DNA of 64,000 bases from Acholoe squamosa. Taxonomy: Eukaryota; Annelida; Polychaeta; Phyllodocida; Polynoidae. The DNA lies in the NCBI GenBank assembly GCA_949317995.1, contig OX439036.1, positions 28,838,354 to 28,902,353 of the forward strand. The letters are read 5' to 3'. Positions 11,528 through 23,358 of the stretch are shown one piece after another (the first letter of the stretch is position 1; every line of letters begins with the position of its first letter). The translations under genes were made by a program, and so were the position numbers. The notes under the pieces are model-generated. The model searched no databases and was not told the origin of the DNA. It saw only the letters and a program-made list of their open reading frames with translations.

Positions 11528-14500
11528 ATCTTAGCAGTTACTTCTGATAATCTTCTACAGTTACTTCTGATAGTGGCTCAGTCACATCCTCAGTGGTCGC
11601 TTCAAGAGCCATTTAATACATCATTATTTAATATATGCAATGACAACAACCACAATGCTTAATGCCTAACCCATCTTTAAGCCTGCTCTGGAGGGCTCTC
11701 AACAATGGTAATCAATACTGTTGAGAAATGCCCTACTCTATGCTACTGTTGATGTGCCTTTAGACAGAAGTGATTATCTTGATGAAATTCACATCACATA
11801 GGGAACTGTATGTAAATTGGAAATCGAAACGTCTGATATCAACCACAGGATAGCCTCAGGGTAGTAAAACTACAAACACTTCTGTGATGTTAGCTCTCTC
11901 TCTCTCCCTCTCCCTCCATCTCCCTCCCTTTCCCTCCTCTCTGTCTCTCTGTCTCTCTGTCTCTCTCTCTCTCTCACTCTCTCTCTCTCTCTCAACGTTT
12001 GAGATTTTCAGCACCAGCTTGCTTCAAACCGGAAGTTACATTAGTGGTGATGGCCTTTTGACAATTTCCGGTCCTCAGTATAGGGTGAGAGGGTCCCCCC
12101 TAATGCCCAGATCTCATCATTCACGTACTCTATGAGTGTGCCATATTGAGTTAGGACCACTTTTTCCTCTACTTCTGCCCGAGTACATCACTTTTTATCT
12201 GCTCAGACTTGTGTCCCATCTACTTAAAGTGCAAATGCCGGCACTGATGTAAATGTAATAGCATCCTTTCCACATCTGCTTTCAAGTAATCACAGGGCAT
12301 ACTGTGGCTTGTCTGTTTTCCTCAGGCATGTTTTGTTCTTGCTCTTTTATGGTATCAATTGATCCTTTAAATATAGATGAACAAATGCCGTAATGGGATT
12401 GATACTTTTTTCATCCATGTCAGTTATTCTTTATCTGGTTCACAAGGTGATCCTGGCTTCTGTGCTGTTGGAGATATTGATGCACCGAATCTGGCCACTG
12501 CTGGCCATTAAAATGTTGTTGTTTTTTTTCATACTACATGCAAAATATCCCTCAAACAATTGCCTAAATAGTAACCTTAAATCAAGATCTCGACACAGAA
12601 GCGGCGTACTTTATATTCATTACAAAGTTTTACTTTGAGTAACGGTATATGTACCTTCAGTTATCATCGAACGCATTAATAGTATCAGATACATGTATAA
12701 TGATCCTTTACTCTCTATGTAGGATGCTATAGATATGGACATTAACCCATAATACTTATTGATAACATTGAATTATTGCTAGCAATAATTCATACTTAAC
12801 CATGTCTGTATAATTTTTACAGATGCACCATGGACGAAATGTCATACAGGGAACAGTTCATCCCTGAATTACTAGCATCCTGGCTCATCGATTACCTTCT
12901 ATCAATATTACATTATGGGTGGACGGTTTACAAAGCAACTTACTACCCTCCTACCTATATCCACCACCCCTCAACATTAGCATCAACCACAGCCACCACT
13001 GTAAACTTAGTTTTGCCTAAGAAGTACTTCCCCTGCAGCAGTCACTTTCTTTTCAGTCTTGATTTTTATTATGTTGCGCAGAAGTACTCATGTCAGTCAG
13101 TTACAAGTAGCTGTCAATGAAGTTAATAGTTACGCAAAGAGCACTAAGAAGAGAGTAATTCAGTTAGGTACCTGCGTGTGCAATAGGCCTACACAAAATT
13201 TTTAAACAAGGCAGGTGGCTTTTCAGTCTGATATGCAGTGAGTACAAGTTGAACCCTCAAGTAGAGGATGACTTTATAATATGAGAGGGTACCTACTTAT
13301 TGCTGTCATTAGCTTATGTGCAACAGCCATCCTGGTGTACTAGGATATAGAGGGAAGAGAGAAAGACCAATTTTCATGCAGAAATACCGCCTCTGTGGGG
13401 TGTTTCAGAAGCCGGACATGATAAGGAACATTAAATATCTGTTTCTAAAACTGTTAGATTCTAAACTTACAACTGCAACCATTATCATCTCTCACCAGTC
13501 ATATAGTTATAGACACAGTAAGGTAATGGTAATGCTTTAGAAACACATGCAGGTATAAGCCTACAATCACTATTAAAACTGTTATCATATCTCCTTATGA
13601 CCGGTTGTAAACATTACTTGCTTCTGAAACACCCCACTGGGAAGCCAATCAGGTGTGACTAAGCAAAGAAGCGTTTCGACCACTATTCGCAACACATCTG
13701 ATTCACAGGGAAGTTACTTCCTTCACCATATAGGGTGGTGAGTGCCCTATGAGGGTGGAGTAGAGCATGGAAGTGGGAAGTGAGGTACCATGAAAATCAC
13801 TTCTCAACCTTTTGGAAACAGCCTCCAGCACCAGCACAACCCTCCTCCACCCCTATAGCAGCAGACACCTGTTAATGGTTGCTGTTGGCGAATTGAATTG
13901 ACCCCAGCTGCATGCCCTTGGCAACAAGCTATCGACAAGTATGGTCAGTATGCAGGAGAATGGCTTAATTCTGATGCTACCCTTTTTTACCAATACAGTC
14001 ATTAATTATGCATTCAAACTATCCTCACATCGCTGGCCACAACCCAGCTTATTGATTCATACATATGCATCAAATATCACGAGGTGTCGCTTGCTTGTTT
14101 GCTGAAGCATATAATTGATGGATATTTGAGTCCCTTATTAAACTAGGACCTTCGATACCCTAATCATTGGATATTATATTGGTCCACAACCAACGGGCAT
14201 GTATGAATAACCATGAGCAAAAAGGCAGAGTTCAATCTCAAGCGAGGATAGCTGGTTTAAGCATGACATGGATGATATAAACTTTTTTTTATGAGCATAT
14301 AATATTTAGGTAATCTACATTCTCTGAACATTTAAATTTCAGAACACACAAATTTAAGATATATATGAGATATACAGTCATACAGTATGGATCTCTTCCC
14401 TTTTCATGATATTTATTGTTTTTCCTTTGTGCTTGTTTAAAGAAATGTCTTACCGCGCGTGACTCTTTAACTTTATCAGAATGAGATCATTTTTGGTAGG

Positions 14501-16396
14501 CACATACCTACATATATCCTTAGTGTCCACAGAATGTTTGGGGGGATTCTGATCAAAATTTCCCATTTTATGACCATTTTAAATTTTGGCATATTTACAT
14601 CCAGATTTTTCTCATCATTCTTTTGCACCTTAGAATTATAGCACTTACAATACCAACACAATGCTATAGAAGTTGTAGGCTATTCACAGTGACCGAGGGC
14701 ATATAATGAAGCAATTTTATGCCAAGTATGTGTACATTTTACCCATCATGCAGTGCTTTGAATATGGATTTTTGTCAGTTTTTTCAATACTTTTTATTTC
14801 AAATGGCCAAAACTCCAAAATTAGGCATGTGACCCCATTTGAAAAGTAATTTGATCTAAAGGCAAATATTTTTATTATCTGAAAAATATTTTTAAAAGTT
14901 TAAGAAAAATCTAGTGGTTGAAAATATGAATTTTATTTGTTTTTGTTATGAATTAATATAAAATTTAACCTTCTCCTTTCTGAAAAATGAGAAATTCACC
15001 CAGAATGCCATGTTATGGAGTTAAAATCGAAAATTCTTAATAAATAAGGATATTAGACCATTTACCATGCGAGGTTTCATATCTCTATATTGAATAGTTA
15101 AGACAGAAAAAAATGGTCAAATCTGATACATATTTTCTCTAATTTCTAGGTGAAGATTAAAATACTTTTATTTTTCAAAAATCTGTAGAAAAAAAAGTAA
15201 TGTGGGACCCCCTACTTTTCTTTTCATATTCTTATTCTAGATGATTTTTTGTACCTCTGGGAGAAAAATGGACAAAATCTAGGATCTTTGATTCAATGGT
15301 AGCGACCCATCTTAAAGGCCATCCTCTCTGAACCATGATTGCTTATAAATGCTATGCTTATTGTGCCTAATGTGCCTTGGAAAACTCCCGAGCCAAAATG
15401 GCTCACTGCTGTCCGGCAGTTTTTTGGGGTTTTTTTTGTGTTTGTTCCTTTGTTTTTGTTTTTTTCATGTTCCCATTCCTGAGGCTGAGCAATTTAGCAC
15501 ATTGCCACTAGTTTTGCAGTTTACGTTCAATATAGTTCAATGATAAATGGGTTAAAGTTAAGCTCTCGGGCATCAGTATGCAATCCCATTTTCCCATAAA
15601 GTGGGCAATTGATGTTAGCACACTAAATGGAATGTGTATGCCAAGAGTGGTCTGATATCCATTGGCATAAATTAACCCAGAATGAGTTTTACATGAACTA
15701 GGGTGGAGGGAGGGAGTGAGGGGGTGCTCATATCTTATGGAGGCATTGAAAAAACACATGCTGTATTTCAGTCATGACCTTTCCACGGTAAACCTTTTGT
15801 CCATTGGCTGGGAGGTAGGCAATTGAATATGTATTTTGAAACATTAGGAGGGCATTTTCACGATGACGCTACTCAGCATAATTTTGGCGCCTGCCCACAC
15901 TGTAATCCCAGACCAGGTAGATTTGCAGTGCAATCAGGTTGGGTTTTTTTCTGAAACTAGGAACCAAGGCAAGTTAACTCCACTTGATTAACCTGGTGAG
16001 AAATGTACACAGAGTATATGGTGGCCATATTGAATTTGTGGGCAATAAAAATTATAGGTAATTAAAGAAATCTGCAAATATGCATATCCTGCTTCTAATC
16101 AACTTAGAAACACAATCTTAGACTCAAAATCAACAAACAATTGGCCAAGAAATCTATTTAAACTATTTCTGAAAAGGGTGAAGCAGCCATTTTGAATTAT
16201 TGAATGTTGTTGCTAAAAAACTTTCATGGGGTTCATCCTCTAAAGGTAAAAACCAATGTAAAGAAACTACTAAATAAATATGATATATATATATATACTG
16301 ATAACATTAGTGCATGCACTGGTGATACCCTTAAAATATTTCTGATGAGATACAGGCTGCAACAGGAGTTGTCACTGAAAATACCGGAGATAGCTA
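11528..16396. other. intergenic stretch with a CT tract and one small MITE
   Basis: A polypyrimidine tract rich in CT and CTGT lies at about 11897-11994; open frames there are artefacts of the repeat. A MITE lies at 13395-13637. From about 14480 to 15300 the sequence is strongly AT-rich, with no frame of interest. No exon with both splice sites and a recognisable protein segment was found. Confidence 0.55.
13395..13637. mobile_element. 243-bp MITE with perfect 18-bp inverted ends
   Basis: The left end GTGGGGTGTTTCAGAAGC (13395-13412) has an exact reverse complement at 13620-13637. Allowing one mismatch, the ends extend outward to CNGTGGGGTG, which resembles hAT-type CAGTGG termini. An 8-base target duplication is not evident, so the superfamily is uncertain. 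There is no coding potential. Confidence 0.7.
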
Positions 16397-16997
16397 TACG
16401 AGTGATACATAAGGTCAGGGGAGGCTGTACGAGTGATAAGTAGGGTGTTCAAAATAGTGGTAACGGACGTATTGCCCTCCTATCTCTCAGCATAGGGGTT
16501 ATATTTTACCCTTTAGTCATTCCTTAGGTTATCATTATAAAAGTGTCCCCTTTTAGAATAGGGTAATTCATCATATATATAAATGTGTTCTGTACTCAAA
16601 GATAAACGTTTTTGACCTTTTTTTTCTAGTGCTCCTTTTTTGGCCAATTGGTGTACATCTCAGATTTTTACCCTTCTACAGCTTCCCCTCACCCTACATA
16701 TCACTCATACAGACTCCCCACACTCTACATATCACTTGTACAGCTTCTCTGCATCCTACATGTAACTTGTAGAGCCTCTTTGTACTCTACCTATGACTCG
16801 TACAGGCTCCCCTCACCATACATATCACTCATACAGCCTCCCTCACCCTACTTGTATGGCCTCCCCACACCCTACATATCCCTTGTTTGGCCTCTGCACA
16901 CCCTACGTATCATTTGTACAGTCTCCCCACACCCTACGTATCACTTGTACTGTCTCCCCTCATCCTACCTATCCCTCGCACAGCCTCCTGTCACCTA
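16397..16997. repeat. 31-bp minisatellite in two opposed blocks
   Basis: From 16677 to 16997 about ten units of exactly 31 bases follow one another, with a consensus near TACAGCCTCCCC then ACACCCTACATATCACTTG; one unit is shortened to 23 bases. At 16397-16447 about one and a half units occur in the opposite orientation (TACGAGTGATACATAAG and GGGGAGGCTGTACGAGTG). The two blocks flank about 230 bases of unique AT-rich DNA. The frames of up to 127 codons over the array are repeat translations, not genes. The inverted layout recalls foldback transposons, whose termini are built of short tandem repeats. Confidence 0.85.
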
Positions 16998-17962
16998 TGA
17001 AGAGAACACAGTGATGCTACTTTTATATTAGAAAAGACACAGGGAAACATTTGTTTTATAAGTTTGTACATTTCATGTATGATAAGAGAAGAAAGCATAC
17101 ATATCTTTTGATTGTTCCCCATTTACACTATGTGTGCTTCTGAAAGAACAACATGTATGTAGCCTTGTGATCCTGTACTGGGTTCTAAGTGTATAGCAAC
17201 TCAGTATCATAGTTCACATGTAGAAGTAGGTCAGAGGTCAGCTAGGTTGAGTTGAAGATAAAAGAAGTCAGCCACCTCTGAGACCCTCATACAAGAGCCA
17301 CAGGGGAAGGGATTAATGGACCTGTTGATAGGGCTGGGGGGGCAGTGGTTTAATGGGCAACACATGTCCACTAGGTTCTTCCTTGGACTGTCAAGCCGCA
17401 CAGTCACATCCAACCCCAGGAAAGAGCCATCATCCCCCTGTCAACTTCCCGAGGGTCCCTCCAAATTCCCCCTCTATCAGGCATTTTCTTTGGACCTTCT
17501 GCACTTTGGGCCTAGCCCTCAACTGGCTTTCATCCCTTCTACCTTGGCATTGATGTCTATCATTTCCTTCTCCGGTGGGACCACCGTTTTTTTTTTGTTT
17601 GAATTTACTTTATTGGCTCAAACATCAATTTACTCAGCGATAACAAATTATCCAATGTCAGTACATCGATCATGAAATCATATAATCTACAATGATATAG
17701 CAGTAAACAATTAATATAAATGAAACTGTATATTCTATACCATAAATGTAAGTAGCCAAAGGTTTGCAAAATATATAATACTCGACATATGTAATAAAGT
17801 TGTTTGGTAAGGTTCATCAAGAATACATATTGGTTAATTAGAGTTCATAAGAAACAATGTACCACAACTTTCAACAAAGAGCCAAAGAAGGAAGAGAACC
17901 TCATCCCCACTATTACTAGTGTATGGGTTGATACTTCTGGTTCTATCTTTCTTCATAAGAAA
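16998..17962. other. intergenic stretch without a recognisable gene
   Basis: Overlapping open frames of 60-119 codons lie at 17231-17675 on both strands and share no recognisable domain. A T-run near 17587 precedes AT-rich sequence. Nothing else is supported. Confidence 0.5.
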
Positions 17963-18681
17963 TTATTGAAACATTAGACACGAGGTCAATTGGAAATATA
18001 TAGAATAGGGATATGGTTCCACTGAACGCACCACTGAATGTACCACCGAACGTACTTCAGCCTCGCTCGGACCCTTTTTCAACCCTTCCACCTGTGGCAC
18101 ATCATGCATCAACCCAAGAAAATTGCCCATGCCTCTTTCTGGTTGCCTATCATCCTCTGCTCTAGTACTCTGGTATGTTTCATCTATCCTTTCAGTCTCA
18201 CCTGCCACCGGCCACTTCTCGTCGTTCCTGGTGGCACCACTAATAAGTTCTCCTCTCCTCCCCTGTGCTAATCTCTCTCCCAATGCTCTTCTCTCCTCCG
18301 TTGCTAACCTTAAATCACTATCAGCCATTTTAAATCGTGTGAGTTCATGAAAGTAAAGAACACCGCTGTCACTAGTGTAATGATCATAAATAGACTGAAC
18401 TCAGTGATTAAAGTTATTCCAACAAGATCAGTGTGGTTGTTTTATTTCTGTTTGGCCTTGTTACTAACAGGAAGTATCACTTGTCATAAATTCTTGTAAT
18501 TGCTTCAATGCCCTTGTACAAGATGCCTGCCCTTTCAGGCTGTTGCCGATTGGGACCACCGAACCCCGGAGCCAAAGGTACATCTGCCACCTGCAAGTCT
18601 TGGATTGCATCTGACGCTTTCGACCACTGAGTCGCCTTTTATGCTGTGATGTCACATAAGGTGGTGCCCCCTGGTGACACA
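17963..18681 (-). mobile_element. 5' end of a fossil LTR retrotransposon (LTR, primer site, gag-like start)
   Basis: Read on the minus strand, the parts come in the order expected for an LTR element. A candidate 306-base LTR (18681-18376) starts TGTGTCACC and ends TCATTACA. Inside it are a TATA-like GCATAAAAGG (about 18645-18634) and an AATAAA signal (18446-18441). Directly after it comes AGTGACAGCGGTG, which resembles a tRNA primer-binding site. A 121-codon frame (18328-17963) follows, hydrophilic and rich in Arg and Glu, as N-terminal gag proteins often are. No second LTR, protease, reverse transcriptase or integrase is present, so this is a broken remnant. The family (Ty3-like or other) cannot be settled and its age cannot be estimated from one LTR. 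Confidence 0.45.
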
Positions 18682-19338
18682 GAAGTTAACTATCGCTCCC
18701 AGGCCAGGTCGGTGGCTCCCACCGGACCGCCCTTACTGTTCACATATTTATTACAATATGGCCGCCATATACCCTGTGTAGATTTTCTGTGAGGTTGGCC
18801 AAGTGGAATCAACTTGCCATGGGTCTTAGTTATTGAAAAAAACACCAACTTTTTACAGCAGACCCAACACCCTAGACCCCCATTTTGGGCTTTTGGCTCC
18901 TGTGTTACAACCTGCCCAGCAGAGAGGAAGGTCAATAAAGTACACAGGGTTGTTTGTGAGGACATACCTATGAATACTTGGAATCAACAGACCAGAACAT
19001 AGCTTTGGGCTATATTAGTCTAACAGTACATACTACTTTTGAGCTATAGCACATTGTCTTGTATGCCTGAACAGAAGTTGTTATGTTTCTCAACAGAAGA
19101 GACTACTGTAGGGAGTAGGGCAGCAGTATGTGGTGTAGGGACACAGCAATATGCCCTGCCCATTTACAATTCGGTCTCAGAGTGCAGAGAAATCAGAACG
19201 ACTTTCATTATATTGGTCAACTTATTATGGATAATAGCCTATAATAAACCACTATTTTCTATGAAACCGCAATACCCATGACCCGTAATGAATTTTATAA
19301 TTGTGATAATACATCGAAAACATTTATTATAATATAAC
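18682..19338. other. intergenic stretch without a recognisable gene
   Basis: Short frames on both strands (for example 18690-18965 minus) have no recognisable domain. I see no repeat structure here. Confidence 0.5.
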
Positions 19339-19641
19339 CATGGGCGTGTACTAGTTGGGTCTGTGTAGTTGTTATCTATATACTAAGGAGAGGGTGTGAC
19401 ACTCTAGGACTGATGCCGCCCTCTGGCAGCTCTATTCCTATGCATAGCCATTGGTGACAGAGGTGAAGGGGGACTTTGCCAAAGTCCCCCCTCACCTCTG
19501 TCACCCATGGCTCTATGTATAGGAAATAGTTCAAAGGGTATCTGCCAGAGGGCAGCAAATGCCCTTGAGTGGCCAACCCTCTCTTAGTATATATGGATAA
19601 CACCTACACAGACTCAACTTGGTCACTAGTACACGCCCATG
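19339..19641. mobile_element. 303-bp near-perfect foldback MITE
   Basis: The whole segment is one inverted repeat. It opens CATGGGCGTGTACTAGT and closes ACTAGTACACGCCCATG. The axis is near 19487, where GGGGGACTTTGCC meets its complement. The arms are about 150 bases with scattered mismatches. TATAAC stands just before the left end and again two bases beyond the right end, a possible target duplication. No protein is encoded. High arm identity suggests that it is young or is kept similar by gene conversion. Confidence 0.8.
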
Positions 19642-20066
19642 AGTATAACACTATCTTTTGTCATTGAGCAATTGAAAGGAACAGTCCATACGAATCGAAA
19701 GCTTATAAGAGCAACCCATAGATGTCAGCACGATAGTCAATGTGTTGGTATAGAGGCGCTTTTAAAGCTGTCCTTAAATTCAGGGCACGGCGGCGCAGAT
19801 CAATCTTGTGCTATTGGTGCAGTTTCCGACGTTAAATGCATATTTAAAGAGATCAATATGAGGTGGTGACAATACAAGATGATGATAGATCCCCTATAGG
19901 TAATGCTGATGCAAATATTGCCCAGACAGAAAATAAAACGGTCTACTCTATTTTTGCAGAAGTTTCACCATTGTTTATAGACTTGGACAGTATGATAGAT
20001 TAGTCGTATGTGTGTCTGGGTTCTCTGGCGGCAAAGGGAATTGAGATAGTATAACATTAATTAGGG

Positions 20067-20216
20067 ATGGCTGCGAAAACTGCGGTAGTATTGAAGACAA
20101 AGAATGTATCCAAAGTCCCCGTGAAAGGAAAGGCAGCAGCAAAGGAGCAAGTGCATCTCTTCAATTCAAAAGGAATGTTTAAACCGCTGCAGCAACATTA
20201 TATTTTGATTTCTTAA
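20067..20216 (+). CDS. possible 49-residue lysine-rich small protein
   Basis: An ATG at 20067 opens a 49-residue frame that starts MAAKTAVVLKTKNVSKVPVK and ends at TAA (20214-20216). It is rich in Lys, Ala and Val, with no membrane segment or signal peptide. A TTTTTGCAG acceptor-like site lies upstream near 19950-19960. The frame ends 100 bases before the SV2-like start and could be an independent short protein, an upstream open frame in the same transcript, or chance. I recognise no family. Confidence 0.25.
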   Translation: MAAKTAVVLKTKNVSKVPVKGKAAAKEQVHLFNSKGMFKPLQQHYILIS

Positions 20217-20241
20217 TTTGACCACCGTTTCCTTTTTCCAG

Positions 20242-20319
20242 GTGTCAGTCGTGTGAGACGCCTAACCAGCAGCCGCCATTTTCCGGATATGACAGAAGTT
20301 CCCGCCTAAACCGTCCATC
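20242..20319 (+). promoter_or_regulatory. 5' UTR segment of the SV2-like gene with an acceptor or promoter motifs
   Basis: A good splice acceptor (TTTCCTTTTTCCAG) ends at 20241, so the coding exon probably begins at 20242 and a non-coding exon lies further upstream. The leader also carries GCCGCCATTTTCCGG (about 20272-20286). It combines a YY1-type GCCGCCAT core with an ETS-type TTCCGG, motifs typical of animal core promoters just downstream of transcription starts. The two readings (acceptor, or start site here) cannot be separated from sequence alone. Confidence 0.4.
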
Positions 20320-20710
20320 ATGTCAGGAGACTATTCAGAAAGTGTAGCCCTCTTCTCCAAGCCTCAGAGTACTTACACAGGGGAGCCGGGAGAGGGTGCA
20401 GACGACACCGGAAAGCAAAATGGACATGCGTACGGACAACTTCCGGACGGAAAGGGCCACCCCAAAGGCCCTAGGCAGGAACCGGAATGGTTGCCACCGG
20501 AAGAAGAAAGTCCAAGCTTTGACGAGATCATGGGTTCGATCCACGAAAAGGCCATAAGTGTGGTTGGGTTTGGTCGCATGCAGTGGATGTTGTATGTTGT
20601 GCTAGGACTAGGGATCATGGGGGATGACATCGAACTCGTCTTAACTGCCTATGTCCTTCCTGGAGCAGAGAGGGAACTCTGTATGGACGAACAGATGAAA
20701 GGATGGCTAG
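20320..20710 (+). CDS. SV2-like synaptic vesicle glycoprotein, first coding exon
   Basis: This exon encodes the first 130 residues of a major facilitator superfamily protein of the SV2 (synaptic vesicle glycoprotein 2) group. Residues 1-85 are a polar cytosolic N-terminus rich in Gly, Pro and Glu. The segment FGRMQWMLYVVLGLGIMGDD (about 88-107) matches the start of SV2 membrane helix 1. The following YVLPGAERELCMDEQMKGWL corresponds to the SV2 stretch VLPSAEKDMCLSDSNKGML (recalled, not aligned). The ATG is the first in the exon and has no competing upstream in-frame start. The exon ends in phase 1 at CTAG|GTGAGT, a strong donor at 20711. SV2 proteins sit in secretory vesicle membranes and modulate regulated exocytosis; that function is by family only. 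The N-terminus is shorter than the roughly 170 residues before helix 1 in vertebrate SV2A. The remaining helices were not found within the window. Confidence 0.85.
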
Positions 20711-22758
20711 GTGAGTCTACTTTTCTATAAACGGATAGGTCCCATACAAGTCTTTTACTATTACCATTTTAGCCCTCTGTGGTATTTGTAATCCACATTT
20801 CCTACCATCAACCATTACCTTTCTTATCATTCTCCTATCGGGCTGATATTTCTTCAATTTTCAACTCGGAGTTCTTTCACTTCACATTGTTTATGTGTAC
20901 TGCACTCAAAAGTGCCCCCCAACCCTGATATAACACTGCAATCAAAAACATGTTATATCCTTCTTGTATGGACACGCCCAGTAAAATGATTATGTCCGTT
21001 GGCTTGTTGCCCTCTCCATAGCTGCACTGTTGAGTCCATAGACCTTATAAACTGCTCTAATCAGAATAAACTGGCTGTATGTAAAGCTCAGTGTCCAACC
21101 ATTACAATTACAGTCGTATGGTATCGAATCACAAATGAATGAATGAATTTCAAAACTTAAAATGGATTCCCATGTAGCCCATACCTGTTTTGGTTCCTTT
21201 TGTATTTGACCGTGAGCAGTTTTCAAAAAGCTTTTTTCCAATTCATCTACATCATTAGCACATTTTGGTCTAAGCCATAAGCAGTCTGGTAATGCAACCG
21301 TATTTAGCCTAGTTTATTATGGTGGATCAATATCAGTATGTCCTCAAGTGAGTAGGCCTACACGCTTCAAGGTGGAAGACGGCCCTCTTGATGGAATATT
21401 TCTCACCAGTTAACTCTCCGAAAAACATAGGCCTATATCATGTGTAGCAGGTATTTGTTTCAGAAAATGTACGAAGGCATTACTATGGAAACTTGCTTTG
21501 TTTATTATACAACTAAATATAATATTCACTTGAATGTGATAAAGATGTTAACAACGGGCTTCGTCAGTCTACATCCTCAGTTAGTAGAATCTATTACACG
21601 GCCGAATTGGGGAAGTGATCTGTGTAGTACAGTTATTTAAAAGGGTGCTTCCGAATCAAAACGAAAGCAGAATGGGCGTTTTTGAACATGGATTGTGGTC
21701 ATGCATGCACACGTACCCCGCTGTCTACTAAATAAAATGTAAGTAGTATAGCTAAAGAGGGTTTAGCAGTAGGCGCATTCAAGATCAGAACAAAGTATAA
21801 AGACTGAATTTTGTGTCCTCAGGAAGTCATTTCTCAAACACTACGTCTAGGCCACCCTCCATTTGTACCTGCCCTCTTACGATCGGTAAGTCTTGGGTAT
21901 ACAGGCAGGCAATCGACGCTAATATAGAGTCACCCACTGCCCCTCACTACAGATGGACTACTACGTATGGGGTGTCCATTTTGTAATGGGTAATCTAGAT
22001 TCCTAGTATTTGGGAAATGGCCAGCAGACGTCCAAGTGTGTAAACACTAAGACGTGCAGAAAAGGGCTGTATCAGGACGATTAAACAGAATGTAAGTAGC
22101 ATGTGGAAACTGGCGTTCACCTCAGTAGGCGAACCAGTAAGTACTCTGTAAGTAGTATACAGAAAGAAAGCTTTGCATCAATACTTAAACCTAAATAACA
22201 TAGTGTAAGCTGGTAAGGATATATATTGAAATGGGGCTTGTGTCAGGGGGCGACCACAGTAATTGCAATATACGGGAAGAGGTTTCTCAATCAGTATATA
22301 ACCCCATTCATCAGAATACATGCAGTATGTTGTACAGAGAGTAAACTGTAAGTACTATAAACACGAGGAGAGCTTTACAAAGGTACATAAACCGTTACAG
22401 AGAAGGTATGGAGTTAGGAAAGTGTGGTTTTGTATCCGTAGGGTCTATGATAAGTGACTAAACTGTTTAAACAGAATTTTAAGGTTTTCGCTCCCACTAA
22501 TTTTTCCTTATTTCCTGTACCATAGTATCTAATTGTTGGTGAGTAACAACCAAACGGTGATGCCATGAGCAGGGTTGTAGTTTGACTGTGCGAGCGGAGC
22601 CATCTGGTGGTGCAAGTCTAAATCAATGTGATCCTCCCTAGTTCCTCAGTCGCTCACAAGGTGGTAGGTGTGCGCATCAACCTAGCTTCGAGACACCTGC
22701 CTTCCTGTTTCATGATATTCCATCACTCCCCTGCCAGAATATTTCTTATTCCTATTTG

Positions 22759-22810
<52 letters not shown>

Positions 22811-22852
22811 CCTCTCTAGTCATCTCTTGGTCGCTCTCTCTCCCTCTCTCTC

Positions 22853-22906
<54 letters not shown>

Positions 22907-22975
22907 CTCTTTGGAACACAGGAACATCATGCACATACATCTCTCCTAGACACGCCTGTCTATACAATTATCACA
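20711..22975 (+). other. start of the SV2-like intron, no exon seen
   Basis: The sequence after the donor shows no frame resembling the expected SV2 second helix (a conserved Gly-rich helix followed by the DRLGRR-type loop). Short degenerate motifs such as AATGTAAGTAGTATA recur near 21735, 22088, 22150 and 22347. A long CT microsatellite lies near 22760-22912. Confidence 0.5.
22760..22912 (+). repeat. (CT)n microsatellite
   Basis: About 150 bases consist almost wholly of CT repeats, in two blocks separated by a short mixed pyrimidine stretch. The 71-76 codon frames across it on both strands are Leu-Ser or Arg-Glu repeat artefacts. Confidence 0.95.
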
Positions 22976-23135
22976 CATGGGCGTAGGAAAAGGGGAGGGG
23001 CCAGGGGGGCCTGGGGCCCCCCAATAATGAAGAGGTTCCCTATATAAGCCTATATAAATATATAGCGGGCTTCCCCCCAACCGAGACCCCTGGGCCGCCC
23101 CCCCCCCGAATAAAAATTTGCTTCCTATGCCCCTG
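22976..23135. mobile_element. 160-bp hAT-like MITE
   Basis: The left end CATGGGCGTAGGAA and the right end TTCCTATGCCCCTG are inverted repeats, differing at two positions. Termini of the type CAGGGGCG are typical of hAT elements. The interior is GC-rich, with palindromic GGGGGGCCTGGGGCCCCCC. The same termini recur at 32655-32967, which supports a family. No clear 8-base target duplication remains. Confidence 0.65.
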
Positions 23136-23187
23136 CAATACGCCCACATAATCTCAGTTCTTATGGTTTATTGACTCAGGTTTTATC

Positions 23188-23264
23188 ATATGTGACATGA
23201 TCTGCAAAAATGGGGCTTAGTGCAGGGAGTCCTAAGACCCCTTTTCCCATTACATGTCACATAT
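23188..23264. repeat. 77-bp foldback next to the tyrosine-recombinase element
   Basis: ATATGTGACATG at 23188-23199 pairs with CATGTCACATAT at 23253-23264. Inside, AAAAATGGGGCTTAG pairs imperfectly with CTAAGACCCCTTTT. It lies about 95 bases outside the split-repeat element and is probably a separate small foldback. Confidence 0.55.
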
Positions 23265-23358
23265 TACTTATTGACGATCCTGTTGAAGGGGATTTCTTAT
23301 AGAATAGCATGTAGTTGCGTGATACAAGTGGCAGCTCACCTACAGATTATTCACTATA

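Noticed and set aside
16648-17031. 127-codon plus-strand frame rich in Pro, Tyr and His
   Set aside because: It follows the 31-bp minisatellite. The period is not a multiple of three, so the apparent protein repeat comes from the DNA repeat cycling through frames.
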